A DNA stretch of 6,306 bases from Cyanobacteria bacterium UBA1221 (GCA_002309425.1 DBXD01000051.1:1-6306), one strand, 5' to 3'; counted from the stretch's first letter, positions 1 to 5,967 are shown. The notes: generated by a model from the letters alone, not told the origin. Translations and numbers: made by a program.

Positions 1-1
1 A

Positions 2-19
2 GCAGTTGAAATCAAGTAG
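2..19 (+). CDS. C-terminal tail of an upstream gene (five codons, unidentified)
   Basis: The open frame starting at base 2 reads A-V-E-I-K and stops with TAG at 17-19. That places a stop about 20 bp before the strong terminator at 41-77, which is where the end of a plus-strand gene would be expected. The product cannot be identified from five residues. The frame is not proven: frame 1 stops even earlier, with TGA at 7-9, and frame 3 stays open through the terminator, which is less likely for a real gene. Confidence 0.3.
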   Translation, partial: AVEIK

Positions 20-40
20 TTTGATTCTAAATCAAATTTT

Positions 41-77
41 AAAGAGCCTCCCTGAAATTGGAGGCTCTTTTATTTTT
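41..77 (+). terminator. Strong Rho-independent terminator
   Basis: A perfect 11-bp stem pairs AAAGAGCCTCC (41-51) with GGAGGCTCTTT (60-70) around an 8-nt loop. The T-rich tract TATTTTT follows at 71-77. It should end transcription of the gene to the left and insulate the glycosyltransferase promoter that begins only about 20 bp later. The reverse direction has a poorer T tract, so it probably acts mainly on the plus strand. Confidence 0.9.
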
Positions 78-93
78 CTAAATTTATAGATTA

Positions 94-102
94 TGATAAA
101 AT
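94..102 (+). promoter_or_regulatory. Extended -10 promoter of the glycosyltransferase gene
   Basis: TG-A-TAAAAT matches the extended -10 consensus TGN-TATAAT with one mismatch. No convincing -35 box is visible, because the upstream DNA is the T tract of the preceding terminator. The hexamer ends 6 nt before the ATG at 109, so transcription would be expected to start at or within a base or two of the start codon. That would give a leaderless message. Confidence 0.6.
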
Positions 103-108
103 AGTTTT

Positions 109-1191
109 ATGAAAATTTTATTAATTACAGATTTATATCCTGTTAAAGAAAATGAAGATAATACACCTAAAACTTTGTATAATTTTGTGCAATGCTGGAA
201 AAAAGCAGGACACGAAGTTAAAATTATAAAGCCAAACTTTATTCTAAATTCATTTGTCCGCAAAAAGCCTTTTTATAAGAGCGGTTGGTATGGGGATGTG
301 CTGAACATAAATTATTGGCTTCCTTTTTGCGGAAATATAAAAAAGAAATTAAACAAATTTCTAAAAGAAGATTTTGTGCAGGACATTATTATTGCTCATA
401 TGCCTTCAGGAATACTGTTTGCGAATAAATTTAATAAACCTTTTGTTGCAGGGATTCATTGTTCCGATATAGAAGTATTAACTAATCCCCTTTATTCTGT
501 ATATTTTAAGCCGGCAATGGAAAAGGCTCTGAAAAATTCGGTTTGTATTTCTTGTCGTTCTTTTGTGTTAAAAGATCAGTTAATTAAACTATATCCTGAA
601 TTTTCGGATAAAATTTTTGTTGCTCCGTCCGGTGTCGCAGAAGAAAATATTATAGAGAACCGTTTAGGTGAAATTAATAGAGATAACTTAAAAGTCATTA
701 CCTGTGCAAACTACAAAAAAAGAAAAAATATTGATAAACTTATATATGCGGTAAAAGATATTTCGGGAGTGGAACTTGCTGTTATCGGAAAAGGTTATGA
801 GAAATATAAAAAAATCGATAACAGAGTAAAATTTTTTGGCAGACTCAACAATAAAAAAGTTTTGGAAGAAATGCGAAAATCGGACATTTTTATCCTTCCG
901 AGTACAGGTGAAACTTTTGGCATGGTTTATCTTGAAGCGATGGCGAGCGGTTGTATAACAGTATGCTCGCAAAATGACGGAATTGACGGCATAATTAAAA
1001 ACGGAGAAAACGGATTTACGGTAAGACCTGAAATAAATGAGATAAAAACACTCATCAAAACTTTAAAAACATATGACAATGTCCGGCTGCAAAAAATCAG
1101 AGAGGAATCTTTGAAAACTGTCCGATTATATACAGAAACTCAATGCTCAGAAAATTATCTTGCAAATATTCAGAAATTTTTTTGCAAATAA
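109..1191 (+). CDS. Glycosyltransferase, GT4-like (GT-B fold)
   Basis: This is a 360-residue protein likely to transfer a sugar from a nucleotide-sugar donor to a cell-surface glycan at the cytoplasmic face of the membrane. The N-terminus (MKILLITDLYP) is a typical first Rossmann strand of GT-B enzymes. The C-terminal donor half starts near residue 195 and carries YKKRKNIDKLI (202-212), a phosphate-contacting segment of the GT4 family. It also has an E-x7-E signature in PSTGETFGMVYLEAMASG (264-281; E268 and E276). Length is normal for the family and there is no signal peptide. The ATG at 109 is chosen because it begins the Rossmann strand and sits 6 nt after an extended -10 box; no Shine-Dalgarno precedes it. 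Donor, acceptor and linkage cannot be read from the sequence. No glycan cluster is seen around it, only a terminator upstream and a pilin-like gene downstream. Class assignment is firm; the biological role is inference. Confidence 0.92.
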   Translation: MKILLITDLYPVKENEDNTPKTLYNFVQCWKKAGHEVKIIKPNFILNSFVRKKPFYKSGWYGDVLNINYWLPFCGNIKKKLNKFLKEDFVQDIIIAHMPSGILFANKFNKPFVAGIHCSDIEVLTNPLYSVYFKPAMEKALKNSVCISCRSFVLKDQLIKLYPEFSDKIFVAPSGVAEENIIENRLGEINRDNLKVITCANYKKRKNIDKLIYAVKDISGVELAVIGKGYEKYKKIDNRVKFFGRLNNKKVLEEMRKSDIFILPSTGETFGMVYLEAMASGCITVCSQNDGIDGIIKNGENGFTVRPEINEIKTLIKTLKTYDNVRLQKIREESLKTVRLYTETQCSENYLANIQKFFCK

Positions 1192-1203
1192 AATTTAGTT
1201 TAA

Positions 1204-1232
1204 TTGATATATAAAGATTAGTGTGATATACT
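1204..1232 (+). promoter_or_regulatory. Sigma-70-type promoter of the pilin-like gene
   Basis: TTGATA at 1204-1209 (five of six to TTGACA), a 17-bp spacer, then TATACT at 1227-1232 (five of six to TATAAT), preceded by TG at 1224-1225 as in extended -10 promoters. Transcription would start near 1239, giving a leader of about 30 nt before the ATG at 1270. It is the most complete -35/-10 pair I see in the window. Confidence 0.65.
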
Positions 1233-1255
1233 GAGGCAAAGACAACGGGTTTTTT

Positions 1256-1261
1256 AAAGGG
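1256..1261 (+). promoter_or_regulatory. Ribosome binding site of the pilin-like gene
   Basis: AAAGGG lies 8 nt before the ATG at 1270. It supports that start, which leaves a 13-residue leader ahead of the hydrophobic N-terminal helix. Confidence 0.55.
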
Positions 1262-1269
1262 TATTCCAC

Positions 1270-1971
1270 ATGGGTATTTTTGTTGGTAATAATAAACAAA
1301 GAAGGGCATACACATATAAGGAGATTATGCTTGCTTTGGTTATTATTGGGATTTTAGTTGCTGCTCTGTTGCCTTTAACGCTAAATAAAATTAAAAAACG
1401 GGTATTGGTAGTTAAACTTCAAAAAGCTTATATGGTATTAAACCAGGCTTACTTTATGTCGCACAATGCGAATGACGGTGAACCTTCTGCTGATTACATA
1501 ATAGATAATGCGAGAGAATATGCAAATGATTACTGGTTACGTTTTTTGGGAGGGGCAAAAGAGTGTGACAATCATAATAACTGCGGCTATTTAGACAATA
1601 CCCATTTTAAATATACAAAAGGAGGAAATGCAACGCATAGTGATGCGTTTAAAAATAATACAAGATTTATTTTTCAAACTCCGGATAATATAACTTTTAT
1701 TGTTTTTGTTGGAACACTAAATAAAGATGAGAAAAAAAGTTCCAAAATAGTTCTTGTTGACCTGAATAGCGGAGCGGCACCAAACAAATTCGGGGAAGAC
1801 GTTTTTTTCTTTGTAAGGACTGATACCGGGTTTGTAAGACCATACGGATTTGAAAAAAGTTATGATAAAATTCAATCAAATTGTTCTGAAACCGGAAAAG
1901 GTACTTATTGTGCAGAAAAAATATCAAGGGACGGCTGGGTGATTAGCCCTGACTATCCGATAAAAATGTAG
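1270..1971 (+). CDS. Type IV pilin-like (prepilin-type) secreted protein
   Basis: This 233-residue protein has a class III (type IV pilin-like) signal. A short basic leader ending RRA (residues 11-13) is followed by YTYKEIMLALVIIGILVAALLP (14-35). The glutamate at mature position 5 (E18) and the long hydrophobic helix are as expected for prepilin peptidase substrates. Residue -1 is Ala (A13) instead of the usual Gly. After the helix comes a predicted extracytoplasmic domain with four cysteines (C99, C105, C205, C214) that could form two disulfides. A segment around 164-180 (DLNSGAAPNKFGEDVFF) resembles the DxNG..GPN..G.D.F region seen in many bacterial pilin and pseudopilin-like proteins. Such proteins are assembled into filaments or T2SS-like machines at the inner membrane. 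Whether this one is a major pilin, minor pilin or pseudopilin cannot be told, as no assembly genes are adjacent. It has its own promoter and may be co-transcribed with the HIT gene 40 bp downstream. Confidence 0.8.
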   Translation: MGIFVGNNKQRRAYTYKEIMLALVIIGILVAALLPLTLNKIKKRVLVVKLQKAYMVLNQAYFMSHNANDGEPSADYIIDNAREYANDYWLRFLGGAKECDNHNNCGYLDNTHFKYTKGGNATHSDAFKNNTRFIFQTPDNITFIVFVGTLNKDEKKSSKIVLVDLNSGAAPNKFGEDVFFFVRTDTGFVRPYGFEKSYDKIQSNCSETGKGTYCAEKISRDGWVISPDYPIKM

Positions 1972-1998
1972 ATTAACTTATAGATATTTTGTGAAAAT

Positions 1999-2002
1999 GG
2001 AG
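1999..2002 (+). promoter_or_regulatory. Ribosome binding site that decides the HIT start
   Basis: GGAG lies 9 nt before the ATG at 2012. In-frame starts upstream (GTG at 1991, ATG at 1997) lack a comparable site and would overlap this motif. It therefore favours the start giving MAEDCIFCKI, the usual N-terminus of this family. Confidence 0.6.
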
Positions 2003-2011
2003 AAAATTATT

Positions 2012-2323
2012 ATGGCAGAAGATTGTATTTTTTGTAAGATTATCAACGGTGATTTTAACACAGAATTTGTGTATGAAACGGATAAACTGGTTGTTTTTAA
2101 AGACATAAATCCGAAAGCTCCCATTCATTTGTTATTAGTCCCTAAGATGCACGTTGAATCTCTGAATGAGCTTGATGACAAGGAGCTTTTGGGGGATCTA
2201 ATGATGGGTGTAAAAGAGGTTACTAAAAAAATCGGCTTAAAATCGTACAGAACCCAGATTAATACCGGTAAAGAAGCCGGACAGGAAGTTTTTCATTTGC
2301 ATATTCATATTCTTGGTAAGTAA
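2012..2323 (+). CDS. HIT-family (HINT/PKCI-like) nucleotide hydrolase
   Basis: This is a 103-residue cytosolic protein of the histidine triad family, which hydrolyses purine nucleoside phosphoramidates and related adenylated compounds. The hallmark HLHIHI (residues 95-100) gives the triad H95, H97 and H99; by family homology the middle His, H97, is the nucleophile that becomes transiently adenylated. The N-terminal CIFCKI (C5, C8), with H47 and the triad region, resembles forms of the family that bind a structural zinc; this is inferred. Start: the frame is open to GTG 1991, but ATG 2012 has a Shine-Dalgarno and matches family N-termini. The protein ends three residues after the triad (LGK), so the C-terminal tail common in homologues (often ending WPPG) is missing. 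No separate promoter is clear in the 40 bp after the pilin gene, so co-transcription with it is plausible. Confidence 0.93.
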   Translation: MAEDCIFCKIINGDFNTEFVYETDKLVVFKDINPKAPIHLLLVPKMHVESLNELDDKELLGDLMMGVKEVTKKIGLKSYRTQINTGKEAGQEVFHLHIHILGK

Positions 2324-2334
2324 TTTAATGTTTA

Positions 2335-2343
2335 TGTTATAAT
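2335..2343 (+). promoter_or_regulatory. Extended -10 promoter of speE
   Basis: TG-T-TATAAT is a perfect extended -10 box, 12 bp after the HIT stop codon. A weak -35 candidate, TTGGTA (2313-2318), lies 19 bp upstream of the hexamer. The start point would be near 2350, giving a leader of about 29 nt. A second TATAAT at 2355-2360 lacks the TG and any good -35, and is a weaker alternative. Confidence 0.55.
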
Positions 2344-2363
2344 TTTCTTGTCCATATAATATT

Positions 2364-2369
2364 AGGGAG
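2364..2369 (+). promoter_or_regulatory. Ribosome binding site that decides the speE TTG start
   Basis: AGGGAG lies 9 nt before the TTG at 2379 but only 1 nt before an ATG at 2371, which opens a three-codon frame. Spacing therefore supports TTG as the speE start. No in-frame upstream start exists, because TAA at 2376-2378 closes the frame. Confidence 0.7.
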
Positions 2370-2378
2370 AATGAATAA

Positions 2379-3230
2379 TTGAAAAACGGTATAGAAAACG
2401 GTTACTACCATGAGATTACCCCGAACGGGTTTGGGATTGCAATAAAAGCCGGGAAGGTTTTGTTTTCAAAACAATCTGATTTTCAAAAAGTTGAAGTTTT
2501 TGAAACAGAAAGTTCTTTAGGCAGAGTATTAACTCTTGACGATTTGATGATGACAACGGAAGGTGATGAATACCATTATCACGAAATGATAGTTCATATT
2601 CCAATGATGCAGCATAAAAATCCAAAGTCTGTTCTTGTGATAGGCGGGGGTGACGGCGGTACAATAAGAGAAGTTTTAAAGCATAAGACCGTTGAACGCG
2701 TTGTGTTATGTGAAATTGACGGAATGGTTATTGAGGCTTGCAAAAAATATTTACCTACGATTTCCTGTGAGCTGGACAACCCTAAAGTTGAAATTCTTGT
2801 TCAGGATGCGATTGAATATATTAAAGATAAGAAAAACGAATTTGATATAGTTTTAATTGATTCAACAGATCCTATGGGACCCGGAGAGGGATTGTTTACT
2901 GATGAATTTTATACAAACGTGAAAAATTCATTAAAAGAAGGCGGTATTATGGTGGCTCAATCCGAATCACCTTTTGCGCAGGCTGAATCTGTCAAAAAGA
3001 TGTATGTACAGTTGAAAAAAGTTTTTCCAATCTGTGCAACTTATACTTCTAATATTCCTACATATCCGGGGGGCTACTGGGCTTGGGCATTCTGCTCGGA
3101 GAGTGTAAAACCGTTATCTTATTTTGCAGAGGACAGATATACGGATATAGTTAAAACTTGCAAGATATATAATAAAGATTATCACATGGCACGATTTGCA
3201 TTGCCTAATTATTTGAAAGAATTACTGTAA
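2379..3230 (+). CDS. speE: Spermidine synthase (polyamine aminopropyltransferase)
   Basis: This 283-residue cytosolic enzyme transfers the aminopropyl group of decarboxylated S-adenosylmethionine to putrescine, making spermidine and methylthioadenosine. A short N-terminal beta domain (about 1-75) includes TTEGDEYHYHEM (59-70), which forms part of the polyamine pocket in the family. The Rossmann methyltransferase-like domain has the nucleotide-binding GGGDGG (89-94), the acidic E112-I-D114 that contacts the ribose, and DSTDPMGPGEG (161-171). D161 there is the expected catalytic aspartate, with D164 nearby. IPTYPGGYW (226-234) and FALPNYLK near the C-terminus are also family-typical. Length matches bacterial SpeE. 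The start is TTG, forced by an upstream in-frame stop and supported by a well-spaced Shine-Dalgarno. The M50 protease gene follows after 23 bp, probably in the same transcript. No speD or putrescine-forming gene is adjacent, so the substrate supply is not visible here. Confidence 0.96.
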   Translation: MKNGIENGYYHEITPNGFGIAIKAGKVLFSKQSDFQKVEVFETESSLGRVLTLDDLMMTTEGDEYHYHEMIVHIPMMQHKNPKSVLVIGGGDGGTIREVLKHKTVERVVLCEIDGMVIEACKKYLPTISCELDNPKVEILVQDAIEYIKDKKNEFDIVLIDSTDPMGPGEGLFTDEFYTNVKNSLKEGGIMVAQSESPFAQAESVKKMYVQLKKVFPICATYTSNIPTYPGGYWAWAFCSESVKPLSYFAEDRYTDIVKTCKIYNKDYHMARFALPNYLKELL

Positions 3231-3237
3231 ATAAACC

Positions 3238-3244
3238 AAAAGGA
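3238..3244 (+). promoter_or_regulatory. Ribosome binding site of the M50 protease gene
   Basis: AAAAGGA sits in the 23-bp gap after speE, 9 nt before the ATG at 3254. It supports the long N-terminus that includes an extra hydrophobic segment ahead of the zinc motif. Confidence 0.6.
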
Positions 3245-3253
3245 CACGATAAT

Positions 3254-4732
3254 ATGTATATTTCTGTTATAATTTTCGCAATAACATTGATTTTAATGAT
3301 AGGGTTAGTTGTCGGAGCACACTTCCTCGGAGCGGTTTTTCCGTTTTTGGCACAGGGCCTTTCTATATTTGAAATGATTATACTTATAGGCGTTTTAATT
3401 TTAGCCCATGAGGCGGGACATTTTCTGATGGCGGAAATATTCAATATCAAAGTGCTGAGATTTGCCTTTGGCTTACCTTTTGGGCCAATATTGTGGAAGA
3501 AAGACTTTAAAGGTGTTGAAATTGTTGTTCACACATTTACGTTCTTGTTCGGCGGTTATGTTGCTTTTGCGGATGATGCTCAGGAATTGAATCTGGAAGC
3601 TGACGAAACCGATAAAATTGAAAACAGACCTGCAAATCAACGCTTTAGTGTTTATGTTGCGGGAGTATTAGCAAATCTTATTTGTGCATTTATTTTTGTG
3701 TTTATGGCTGCTGCAATATGGGGACAAATACCTTCAGGAAAATATGAAGTGTATGTCAAGAGTATTACGGCGCCGCAATCAGAATCCGTTTGGGAATCCG
3801 GTATGCAGGTTGGTGACAAAATAATCAGAGTGAACGGTTCGGAAGTTAATTTTCCGAATACACTTGTAACATATACTCAACTAAGTAAAAGAAATGACGG
3901 AAAAATTTTTGAAAACAAACTGGAAACAACATATGAAAAATTAAAAGCATTAAATCCTGCATTTACCAGAGATGAAGTGATTCCGCAAGATATAATTGTA
4001 AAATTGCCGGCAAAGGAAGATGAACCTGCTTTTTCGCTAAACGATGATACTCTTATGGGTTTTGAAAAATATAAAGACGAACGTCTGGAATTGAATGAGG
4101 CACAAAAGACTTTACGGGATAACCTGGTAAATAAATCTATTGCGGTTTCTGACGGAACATATACGCTTAATGATTTGGCATATGCTTTGGCAGACGGAAG
4201 ATGTCCTATTGATATAACGGTTTTACGGAATAACGAAGAAATTAATTTAAAAACAATATATCCAAACGAATCAGGGCTTATAGGAATAATGATGGATCCC
4301 AAACAAGTTACAATTAAAACCAAAAACGTTGGAACCATCATAAAAGCGGGTTCGGGATACTTGTGGTATCAGGCAAAGACTTTTTCTTATGCGTGGTATA
4401 AATTGCTCACCGGTAAGTTACCTATGGATTCGGTACACGGTATAATCGCCATTGCAAAAGTCGGCGGAGATATTATACACACAAGCGGTATTTTTTACGG
4501 ATTTTTGCTGACTGCCACAATTTCACTATACTTGGCAATATTCAATATTTTACCGATACCTGCGCTTGATGGCGGGCATGTAATGTTTTTGATATTGGAA
4601 AAAATAAGGGGTAAAAAAGTTAATAAAGAAACAATGGAAAAACTTATGAGCTGGTTCTTTATCTTTTTAATCGGACTTATAATAGTCGTAAGTTTTAATG
4701 ATATCTATGCCCTGATAGTACACAAGTTCTAG
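3254..4732 (+). CDS. M50 site-2 zinc metalloprotease, RseP-like, with interrupted PDZ region
   Basis: This is a 492-residue integral membrane protease of the site-2 (RseP/RasP) family, which cuts substrates within the lipid bilayer in regulated intramembrane proteolysis. HEAGH (52-56) supplies two zinc-binding histidines and the catalytic glutamate. NILPIPALDGGH (431-442) supplies the third ligand, D439. GGYV (100-103) marks the membrane re-entrant beta region. Likely membrane segments are about 3-30, 38-62, 131-157, 414-437 and 464-487. PDZ-like sequence starts near 165 (SGMQVGDKIIRVNGSEV, 182-198), and matching second-half sequence appears at about 297-337 (YTLNDLAYALADG, then ITVLRNNEEINLKTIYP). 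About 95 mostly charged residues lie in between. Unlike canonical RseP there is an additional N-terminal hydrophobic segment, and the usual AGPxxN of the second core helix reads AGVLAN (136-141). All zinc ligands are present, so it should be active. The substrate is unknown, and no anti-sigma gene is nearby. It follows speE by 23 bp. Confidence 0.9.
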   Translation: MYISVIIFAITLILMIGLVVGAHFLGAVFPFLAQGLSIFEMIILIGVLILAHEAGHFLMAEIFNIKVLRFAFGLPFGPILWKKDFKGVEIVVHTFTFLFGGYVAFADDAQELNLEADETDKIENRPANQRFSVYVAGVLANLICAFIFVFMAAAIWGQIPSGKYEVYVKSITAPQSESVWESGMQVGDKIIRVNGSEVNFPNTLVTYTQLSKRNDGKIFENKLETTYEKLKALNPAFTRDEVIPQDIIVKLPAKEDEPAFSLNDDTLMGFEKYKDERLELNEAQKTLRDNLVNKSIAVSDGTYTLNDLAYALADGRCPIDITVLRNNEEINLKTIYPNESGLIGIMMDPKQVTIKTKNVGTIIKAGSGYLWYQAKTFSYAWYKLLTGKLPMDSVHGIIAIAKVGGDIIHTSGIFYGFLLTATISLYLAIFNILPIPALDGGHVMFLILEKIRGKKVNKETMEKLMSWFFIFLIGLIIVVSFNDIYALIVHKF

Positions 4733-4752
4733 GGTTATCTTGTATATTTTTT
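4719..4752 (+). terminator. Weak candidate terminator across the convergent stops
   Basis: ACAAG (4722-4726) pairs with CTTGT (4739-4743), extended by TA/TA at the outer ends after one mismatch. The loop is 12 nt and TTTTTT follows at 4747-4752. The stem is short and AT-rich. It spans both stop codons, and its T run lies in the last codons of rarA on the opposite strand. It is the only terminator-like structure I see for the protease transcript. Confidence 0.3.
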
Positions 4753-5967
4753 CCCGACTAATTCATCAGGCAGAAACTGCTGTTCATATTCCGGATTGGA
4801 GTGAGAATATACATAACCTACACCAAAACCGTATTTTTCGGCATCTTTGTAATGAGAATCCCTCAAATGCATCGGGGGCGGATAATCCTTGCCGTGTGCA
4901 ATATCAGACAACGCCTCATCAATAGCGCAAACGGTTTCGTTTGATTTTTTTGCACGGGCAACATATATAACTGCTTGTGCCAGTGGTATTCTGCCCTCAG
5001 GCAGGCCCAAAAGTTCAACTGCTCTGTACGCATTAACAGCAAGATTAAATGCCATAGGGTCGGCATTTCCGACATCTTCCGCTGCACAGGTAATAAGTCT
5101 GCGGGCAATAAATCTGGGATCCTCTCCTGCTGCAATCATTTTTGCCAGATAATATATGGCAGCATCAGGGTCACTTCCCCTCAGACTCTTTTGAAAAGCC
5201 GAAGCACAATCATAATGCTCCTGCTGTGAATACATTGTATTACGTTTCTGGCAAATTTCTTCAATAATTTTTACGGTTAATTTTCTTCTTCCGTCAGCCA
5301 AATCCGCCGCAAAATATGCGTTTTCGGCAATATTCAAGGCTGTACGGGCATCTCCTCTTGCAAGGTTTATAATAAAATCAAAAACTCCCTTATCGCAATC
5401 CATAGGAACATATTGCTGAACAAGATATGCTAAACCTCGTTTGATAATTTTAAACATACTCTCATCATCAATCGGATTGAGCCGAATAACCTGCGCTCTT
5501 GATAAAAGGGCAGGAACCACCTGAAACGACGGGTTTTCGGTAGTTGAACCGATTAAAAAGAGAGTTCCGTTTTCAAGATGCGGTAAAAGGGCATCTTGTT
5601 GAGTTTTTGAATAACGGTGAATTTCATCTATAAAAAGAATGGTTTTTGTACCGTTTCTTAACGCCATTTTAGCATTTTCAACGGCTTCTTTAATATCTTT
5701 TACTCCTGATGTTACGGCAGAAATCTCAATAAAATTAGCCTCTGTTTTTGTAGCAATCAGACGTGCTAGAGTCGTTTTGCCGCATCCGGGAGTTCCCCAG
5801 AATATCATTGAAAATAACCTGTTTGTCTGCAAAAGATTTAACAGGGGACTATTTGGAGATATAACATTACTTTGTCCCAAAAACTCCTCTAAAGTTTTTG
5901 GTCTTATAGCTTCCGCCAGAGGAATTTGCTTATTCTGATTTTCTAACTCCGTAAACAAGTCTGCCAT
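4735..5967 (-). CDS. rarA: Replication-associated recombination protein RarA (MgsA/WRNIP1 family AAA+ ATPase)
   Basis: This 410-residue cytosolic AAA+ ATPase acts at stalled or gapped replication forks; in studied bacteria the family works with SSB, RecA and the replisome. The AAA+ core follows PLAEAIRPKTLEEFLGQ (16-32). It has Walker A GTPGCGKTT (58-66; K64), Walker B LFIDEIHR (111-118; D114, E115), sensor 1 GSTTENPSF (140-148), an arginine-finger segment ALLSR (153-157) and sensor 2 GDARTALN (205-212). The C-terminal oligomerisation region is recognisable by SLRGSDPDAAIYYLAKM (261-277), the GEDPRFIARRL stretch (281-291) and YPPPMHLRD (362-370). Length is slightly below the roughly 425-450 residues usual for the family. 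The ATG at 5967 is the only possible start in this frame, because TGA lies five codons upstream. No Shine-Dalgarno is near it and TATAAT ends 6 nt before it, so a leaderless message is likely. The 3' end is 2 bp from the stop of the convergent protease gene. Confidence 0.96.
   Translation of the reverse strand: MADLFTELENQNKQIPLAEAIRPKTLEEFLGQSNVISPNSPLLNLLQTNRLFSMIFWGTPGCGKTTLARLIATKTEANFIEISAVTSGVKDIKEAVENAKMALRNGTKTILFIDEIHRYSKTQQDALLPHLENGTLFLIGSTTENPSFQVVPALLSRAQVIRLNPIDDESMFKIIKRGLAYLVQQYVPMDCDKGVFDFIINLARGDARTALNIAENAYFAADLADGRRKLTVKIIEEICQKRNTMYSQQEHYDCASAFQKSLRGSDPDAAIYYLAKMIAAGEDPRFIARRLITCAAEDVGNADPMAFNLAVNAYRAVELLGLPEGRIPLAQAVIYVARAKKSNETVCAIDEALSDIAHGKDYPPPMHLRDSHYKDAEKYGFGVGYVYSHSNPEYEQQFLPDELVGKKYTR

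Noticed and set aside
712..728. A-rich run in the glycosyltransferase gene as a slippage site
   Set aside because: The frame continues through it into conserved GT4 sequence, and no stimulating structure or alternative product is evident.
1192..1269. Terminator or RNA gene between the glycosyltransferase and pilin genes
   Set aside because: No stable stem followed by a T run was found; the T run at 1250-1255 has no stem before it. The space is explained by the pilin promoter and leader.
1991..2011. Earlier GTG and ATG starts for the HIT gene
   Set aside because: They add MKMEKII, not seen at family N-termini, and overlap the GGAG motif that is well placed for ATG 2012.
2594..2779. Minus-strand open frame within speE
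   Set aside because: It covers the GGGDGG nucleotide-binding region of speE in antisense and is a by-product of that coding sequence.
3877..4341. 154-codon open frame on the minus strand inside the M50 protease gene
   Set aside because: It lies wholly antisense to a well-supported coding region, shows no domain I recognise, and has a composition typical of a shadow frame.
4710..4734. CCCT...AGGG hairpin as a rarA terminator on the minus strand
   Set aside because: Only four base pairs plus one wobble, a long loop, and no T run after it in the minus direction.
4863..5229. Several open frames on both strands within rarA
   Set aside because: All overlap the conserved C-terminal half of RarA, and none has a recognisable domain.
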